Source: Rubrobacter sp. (GTDB lineage Bacteria > Actinomycetota > Rubrobacteria > Rubrobacterales > Rubrobacteraceae). From it: DNA of 9,894 nucleotides. Of this stretch, positions 6,455-9,894 are shown piece by piece. Each line of letters begins with the position of its first letter. The first letter of the stretch is position 1. The translations under genes and the position numbers were made by a program. Location: assembly GCA_016781705.1 (NCBI GenBank), contig JADDPV010000060.1:1-9894 (forward strand). Reading direction: 5' to 3'. Under the pieces are notes generated by a model that saw only the letters and a list, made by a program, of their open reading frames with translations, made no database searches and was not told where the DNA came from.

Positions 6455-7623
6455 GCGGCGTTCCAGGCCGTAAGCTCCAGGGCGCCGGGGCTGCCGCCGG
6501 TGGGGTCGAGGGTGTCGAAGTCCACCAGGATGACGTGGACCTCTAGTTTACCTTCAGCGTATGATGCGAGGTTCTCCGCGGCCTGGGCGCAGAGGAGGTG
6601 GGGGGCGGTATCCAGGCCCGCGGAGCGCCAGAGCTCGTAGGCGTGGCGAGCCGTGTTGGCGCTTTTTACCTCCTCGACCAGTTCGGGGGAGCCACCGGCC
6701 TTCGCGGTGATCTCGGCCAGAAGGTCGTTATCCACTTTGGAGCGGGTCCAGTGGGTCATCATGACGCCGGCGGCGAGCTTGGAGATCTTGCCCGCCATCC
6801 CGACGAAGAAGCAGCGCCTGAGCCCGTTCTCAACCGCCCGCTTTATGGCCTGCCCCGTGAAGTCCCCGACCTCGACGAACGCTACCTCTTCGAGGTGAGG
6901 GAGCAGGCGCATCGCGGCCTTCTCGGTGAGGCCGCCGGTCGAGAGGACGAACTCCTCCTGGCCCTGCGCGCCCATGACGTTGATGGCTTGCACGACGCTC
7001 GCGGCCCACGCCGCCGTGGAGAAGGGACGCACGATGCCGGTAGTCCCGAGGATGGAGATGCCGCCGAGGATGCCTAGCCTTGCGTTGGTGGTCTTCTCGG
7101 CCATCCTCTCGCCGCCGGGGACGCTGATGACGACGCGCAGGCCGCGCTCCTTTGGGTCGAGGACCTCCCGTACGGAGTAAGAGATCATGCGCCGGGGAAC
7201 GGCGTTGATCGCCGGCCCCCCGACAGGCAGCCCGAGCCCCGGCTTGGTCACCACGCCGACCCCGATCCCCCGGTCCAGCTCCAGCCCCGGCTCCTCGCGC
7301 CACGAGACGCGCGCCGTGAGGTGGGCGCCGTCGGTTACGTCCGGGTCGTCGCCGGCGTCCTTGACGACGACGGCCTCGGCCCAGGTTCCGCCCTCGTCCA
7401 GCTCGCAGCGCCAGAGCTCGAACTCGACGCGACGCTCCTCGCCCTTTTTGGGCAGCTTTATCTCCACGCGGTCCTGCGGCTCGCCGGTCACGAGCGCGCG
7501 GGCCGCGGCCTTGGCGGCGGCGGCGGCGCAGGCACCGGTCGTCCAGCCGGTCCTGAGCCTCTCGCCCTTGACCCTCTGCATGCTCGGGGGCATGGAGGGC
7601 TCGCTGAGCTTACGGGGCGGCAT
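6451..7623 (-). CDS. cbiD: Cobalt-precorrin-5B C1-methyltransferase
   Basis: CbiD methylates C1 of cobalt-precorrin-5B, forming cobalt-precorrin-6A, and belongs only to the cobalt-early (anaerobic) route; the aerobic route uses the unrelated CobF. The 390-residue protein carries the family's signatures: RTGWTTGACAAAAAKAA (24-40), KDAGDDPDVTDGAH (88-101), GLPVGGPAINAVPR (131-144), AEKTTNARLGILGGISILGT (175-194), and FVGMAGKISKLAAGVMMTH (273-291). The start is ATG at 7623, preceded by AAGGGGGAGG (7627-7636) within the end of cbiF. Downstream ATGs at 7593 and 7581 lack good ribosome sites but would remove a poorly conserved leader of about 15 residues, so the exact start is slightly uncertain. 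The stop overlaps the cbiET ATG by 4 nt. Confidence 0.97.
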   Translation of the reverse strand: MPPRKLSEPSMPPSMQRVKGERLRTGWTTGACAAAAAKAAARALVTGEPQDRVEIKLPKKGEERRVEFELWRCELDEGGTWAEAVVVKDAGDDPDVTDGAHLTARVSWREEPGLELDRGIGVGVVTKPGLGLPVGGPAINAVPRRMISYSVREVLDPKERGLRVVISVPGGERMAEKTTNARLGILGGISILGTTGIVRPFSTAAWAASVVQAINVMGAQGQEEFVLSTGGLTEKAAMRLLPHLEEVAFVEVGDFTGQAIKRAVENGLRRCFFVGMAGKISKLAAGVMMTHWTRSKVDNDLLAEITAKAGGSPELVEEVKSANTARHAYELWRSAGLDTAPHLLCAQAAENLASYAEGKLEVHVILVDFDTLDPTGGSPGALELTAWNAA

Positions 7624-8422
7624 CGGCCTCCCCCTTGGCAGGCTCAGGCCCTGCCTCCATATCCGGCTGTGCCTTGCGGAACATGTGCGAGAACTGCGGG
7701 CTGTAGAGGTGGGAGCGCGTGCCGCCCGCCCCGAGGCCCGGTCCTACGAGGATGAGCGCCTGGCGAGTAAAACCGGCCTCCCTGATGCGGTCGGCCAGAT
7801 CCTCGAGGCTGCACTCGATAATCTCCTCGTCCGGCCAGCTCGCCCGGTAGACGACGGCGCACGGGGTCTCGGGGGCGTAGCCGCCTTCGATCAGGTCTCC
7901 TTGCAGGGCGCGGGGCCTGGCGGCGGAGAGGAAGATCGCCATGGTCGTCCCGTGGCGGGCGAAGCTGCGGATGTCCTCGCCTTTCGGCATCGGGGTGCGG
8001 CTCGCGCGGCGGGTCAGGATAATGGACTGGGCGACCTCGGGCACGGTTAGCTCGCGCCCGATGGCGGCGGCGGCGGCGCCCAAAGAAGAGACGCCTGGGA
8101 CCATCTCCCAGTCGAGCCCCAGCTCCTCGCACCTCTCTATCTGCTCCATCACAGCCCCGTACAGGCTCGGGTCCCCCGAGTGCACGCGGGCCACCTTCAA
8201 GTCCTCCTCCACCGCCCGCTCGTAGAGCTCGCGCACCCCTTCGAGCGGGATGGTCGTCGACTCTATGATCTCCGCGTCCGGGCTGGCGTACTCGAGGACG
8301 CCCTCGTGGACGAGGCTCCGGGCCCAGATCACCACGTCCGCCTCGCCGATGAGCCTCGCCCCCCGCACGGTCAACAGGTCGGGCGCCCCAGGCCCCGCCC
8401 CGATGAACCACACCTTACCCAA
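7610..8422 (-). CDS. cbiF: Cobalt-precorrin-4 C11-methyltransferase
   Basis: CbiF/CobM methylates C11 of cobalt-precorrin-4 to give cobalt-precorrin-5A, using S-adenosylmethionine. The 270-residue product shows the tetrapyrrole methylase layout: GAGPGAPDLLTVRGA from residue 8, HSGDPSLYGA (81-90), VPGVSSLGAAAAAIG (108-122), LTRRASRTPMP (136-146), and the family-specific tail SHLYSPQFSHMFR (237-249). HSGDPSLYGA and the SRTPMP segment are characteristic of CbiF. Residues after about 250 are a Pro/Glu/Ala-rich extension that reads into the start of cbiD. The start is TTG at 8422, giving the standard MGKVWFIGAGPG opening, with GGAGGGGAG 6 nt upstream. It overlaps cbiL by 8 nt and cbiD by 14 nt, so tight coupling with both is likely. 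Confidence 0.96.
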   Translation of the reverse strand: MGKVWFIGAGPGAPDLLTVRGARLIGEADVVIWARSLVHEGVLEYASPDAEIIESTTIPLEGVRELYERAVEEDLKVARVHSGDPSLYGAVMEQIERCEELGLDWEMVPGVSSLGAAAAAIGRELTVPEVAQSIILTRRASRTPMPKGEDIRSFARHGTTMAIFLSAARPRALQGDLIEGGYAPETPCAVVYRASWPDEEIIECSLEDLADRIREAGFTRQALILVGPGLGAGGTRSHLYSPQFSHMFRKAQPDMEAGPEPAKGEADAAP

Positions 8423-9128
8423 GAGGCGCTCCCCTCCGGGTGAAGATCACCGTAGAGAGATATGGCCCCTCGCGCCCGATCATCTCCGCCGCCGGGAGCA
8501 CCTCCTCGCCCTCGATGCCGAGCCGAGCCCCGTAGACCCCATCCTCGAGCCTCCCCACCTCCTCCGCGACCCCGAGCACCTCCCGGAGCCGGCCCCCGCC
8601 CTTGTAGCAGACCACCGTCTCGAAAAGGGCGAGCGCCTCCCTCAAGGGTGCCTCCCCCGCTGTAAAAGGCAACAGTGCCAGCCGCTCGTCGCCCTCGAGC
8701 AAGACCGTCCCGCTGCGCGAGGCCAGGTCCTGCATCGCCGTGATGCCTGGCACCGTCTCGACCTCCACCTCAGGCAAGCCCTCCCTGACCGTCCGGGCGA
8801 GGTAGGTGAACGTCGAGTACACGTTCGGGTCCCCGATGGTGGCGAACGCGCACGTCTTCCCGTCCCGCAGGTGCACTGAGACCTCCCGGGCGGCGTTGGT
8901 CCAGTTGCGCTCCCGCGCCTCGACGTCGTCGGAGAGGGCGAAGAGCAGGCGCCGAACGCGCCCCTCGTCCAGGTACTCGCGCACCGTCGCCTCGGCCCGC
9001 CCGACCTCGCCGGTGTCTCCGACGGGCACGAAGACCTCGTCGGCCTCCCGCAGGGCGCGGAGGCCCTTGATCGTCAACAGCTCGGGGTCCCCAGGCCCTA
9101 CACCTACGCCGACGAGCCGCCCGCTCAA
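8415..9128 (-). CDS. cbiL: Cobalt-precorrin-2 (cobalt-factor II) C20-methyltransferase
   Basis: This enzyme of the CbiL/CobI family transfers a methyl group from S-adenosylmethionine to C20 of cobalt-factor II/cobalt-precorrin-2. It has 237 residues, the usual size for this tetrapyrrole methylase family. Visible motifs are the N-terminal glycine-rich GVGVGPGDPELLTIKG (residues 7-22), TIGDPNVYSTFTYL (97-110), VPGITAMQ (126-133) and the C-terminal YLSTVIF strand (223-229). TIGDP-YSTF and PGITA with these spacings identify CobI/CbiL among its paralogues. The frame is open far upstream to 9482, but that stretch lies inside cbiA. The TTG at 9128 is chosen because the family begins just there, a strong GGAGGTG lies 5 nt upstream, and the TTGA overlap with the cbiA stop matches neighbouring junctions. 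Cytoplasmic; no signal peptide. Confidence 0.95.
   Translation of the reverse strand: MSGRLVGVGVGPGDPELLTIKGLRALREADEVFVPVGDTGEVGRAEATVREYLDEGRVRRLLFALSDDVEARERNWTNAAREVSVHLRDGKTCAFATIGDPNVYSTFTYLARTVREGLPEVEVETVPGITAMQDLASRSGTVLLEGDERLALLPFTAGEAPLREALALFETVVCYKGGGRLREVLGVAEEVGRLEDGVYGARLGIEGEEVLPAAEMIGREGPYLSTVIFTRRGAPLG
8429..8437 (-). promoter_or_regulatory. Shine-Dalgarno site of cbiF
   Basis: GGAGGGGAG on the minus strand lies 6 nt before the TTG at 8422. It supports TTG as the real start over the in-frame GTG three codons later. Confidence 0.7.
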
Positions 9129-9894
9129 GCCCGCACCTCCACACGCTTCGCCGCAGCCCGCACCAGCCGGCCCGGCAGCTCCGGCGTCGCCGCCCAGTGG
9201 GTGTGAAGGTAGCTCGCGTGGACGCCGCCCAACACGAATCCTTCGGGACCGCGGCCGGAGAGCTCCCAGGCTGGCATCTCTCCGGCCGGCGGCCCGACCG
9301 CCGAGTAGTGGAACTCGTGGCCCCGTACGGCTTCGCCCCTCACCGCCAGCGGCGAGTCGGCCAGCGCGCGGGCCTCCCTGTAGCCCAGGGTGAGGCGATC
9401 CGTCATGCGGGCCGTCGCGTCGAGGACGCCGCACATAGGATGCCCGTCCAGCTCGCGAACCAGGTAGAGGAGGCCGCCACACTCGGCGACGACCGGACGC
9501 CCCTCGGCGGCGAAGGCCCGCACCCTCCCGCGCAGCGGCGCGTTCGCGGAGAGGGCCTCGGCGTAGGTCTCTGGGAACCCGCCGCCGAGGTACAGAGCGC
9601 CGGCGCCTTCGGGCAGGTCCTGGTCGGTGGTAGGGTCGAAGGTGACCACCTCGGCCCCCGCTCCCTCCAACAACTCCAGGTTCTCGCGGTAGAGGAAGCT
9701 GAACGACGGGCCGGCGGCGATGGCGACGCGGATACCCTCTGGCCTATCCCCGTTCGGTCTCTCCGGGCACCAGGGCCGCGCGCCGAGCGGGCCGGCCGAG
9801 CGGGCGAGGCGCAGGATGCCCTCGAGGTCGAGGGAGCGGGCGGCCACCGCGCCGAGGGCGTCGAGCGAGCGGCGGGCCTCCGCGCGGCGCTCGA
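9125..9894 (-). CDS. cbiA: Cobyrinate a,c-diamide synthase, C-terminal part (5' end beyond window)
   Basis: CbiA/CobB amidates the a and c acetate side chains of cobyrinate using glutamine and ATP. Only the last 255 codons are in the window. The frame stays open to the right edge, so the apparent GTG start at 9847 is internal, and the N-terminal ATP-binding synthetase domain lies outside. What is visible is the end of the linker (LDLEGILRLARSA) and then the class I glutamine amidotransferase domain. Its marks are the VAIAAGPSFSFLYRENLELL opening, the GGGFPETYAEAL loop, the nucleophile cysteine in AECGGLLYL (codon 9479-9481), GHEFHYS, and the terminal ASYLHTHWAA histidine motif. This set is typical of CbiA/CobB rather than CobQ/CbiP. 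The cobalt-early context favours cobyrinate (CbiA) over hydrogenobyrinate (CobB) as substrate; that is inference. Its TGA stop overlaps the TTG start of cbiL. Confidence 0.95.
   Translation of the reverse strand, partial: ERRAEARRSLDALGAVAARSLDLEGILRLARSAGPLGARPWCPERPNGDRPEGIRVAIAAGPSFSFLYRENLELLEGAGAEVVTFDPTTDQDLPEGAGALYLGGGFPETYAEALSANAPLRGRVRAFAAEGRPVVAECGGLLYLVRELDGHPMCGVLDATARMTDRLTLGYREARALADSPLAVRGEAVRGHEFHYSAVGPPAGEMPAWELSGRGPEGFVLGGVHASYLHTHWAATPELPGRLVRAAAKRVEVRA
9134..9140 (-). promoter_or_regulatory. Shine-Dalgarno site of cbiL
   Basis: GGAGGTG reads on the minus strand and ends 5 nt before the TTG at 9128. It lies within the last codons of cbiA. It decides the start of cbiL against the much longer upstream open frame. 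Confidence 0.75.

Larger units (their letters stand above)
1..9894 (-). other. Single translationally coupled cobalamin operon spanning the whole window
   Basis: All eleven genes are on one strand, and the largest space between two genes is 4 nt. From 5' to 3', the junctions are overlaps of 4, 8, 14, 4, 4, 4 and 4 nt, a gap of 4, a gap of 2, and an overlap of 4. There is no room for an internal promoter or terminator of ordinary intergenic type, and I saw no stem-loop with a T-run. A cobalamin riboswitch, the usual control of such operons, would be expected before cbiA or an earlier gene, right of the window. Both ends of the operon are cut by the window. Confidence 0.85.

Noticed and set aside
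4989..6473. 494-codon plus-strand open frame opposite cbiGH and cbiET
   Set aside because: It is rich in Ser, Arg, Pro and Ala with no recognisable motif, and it lies opposite two well-identified proteins. Long antisense frames are expected at this GC content.
9129..9482. Upstream extension of the cbiL frame
   Set aside because: It lies inside the cbiA amidotransferase domain and has shadow composition; the TTG at 9128 gives the standard family start.
1..9894. Cobalamin riboswitch, terminator, tRNA, CRISPR array or insertion sequence
   Set aside because: No intergenic space larger than 4 nt exists, no repeated spaced units or terminal inverted repeats were seen, and no transposase or integrase motif occurs on either strand.

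Overview
The window is one high-GC, gap-free stretch of minus-strand genes for adenosylcobalamin (vitamin B12) synthesis, followed at its 3' end by a biotin protein ligase gene. Every base lies in or within 4 nt of a minus-strand CDS. GC-rich third positions, frequent TTG and GTG starts, and the fused CbiE-CbiT and CbiG-CbiH proteins suggest a high-GC actinobacterium. A deep-branching Rubrobacter-like lineage is my guess from general style only; no marker gene is present to prove it.

Read in the direction of transcription (right to left), the order is: cbiA (5' part off the right edge), cbiL, cbiF, cbiD, cbiET fusion, cbiGH fusion, a small 2[4Fe-4S] ferredoxin, cbiC, cbiX (long form with Fe-S motif and His tail), cobT, birA (last codons off the left edge). 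Of the ten junctions, six are 4-nt ATGA/GTGA/TTGA overlaps, two are longer overlaps (8 and 14 nt), and two are gaps of 4 and 2 nt. The set therefore reads as a single translationally coupled operon. No promoter, cobalamin riboswitch or terminator can lie inside it in ordinary intergenic form; the control region must be to the right of the window.

The enzymes describe the early-cobalt-insertion ('anaerobic') corrin route. CbiX inserts cobalt into sirohydrochlorin. CbiL, CbiH and CbiF methylate C20, C17 (with ring contraction) and C11. CbiG opens the lactone, CbiD methylates C1, CbiT and CbiE methylate C15 and C5 with decarboxylation, CbiC moves the C11 methyl group to give cobyrinate, and CbiA amidates side chains a and c. 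CobT activates the lower-ligand base. The cobalt-precorrin-6A reductase (CbiJ/CobK) is the one ring-synthesis step with no gene here. CobG, CobF and CobN of the aerobic route are also absent.

The parts most worth a second look are the ferredoxin gene locked by overlaps between cbiGH and cbiC, the CbiX with an MxCxxC motif plus a histidine tail, the missing CbiJ, and a biotin ligase without a DNA-binding domain coupled to cobT. I see no mobile element, CRISPR array, RNA gene or clearly new system. This is an unusually complete but largely recognisable pathway operon.
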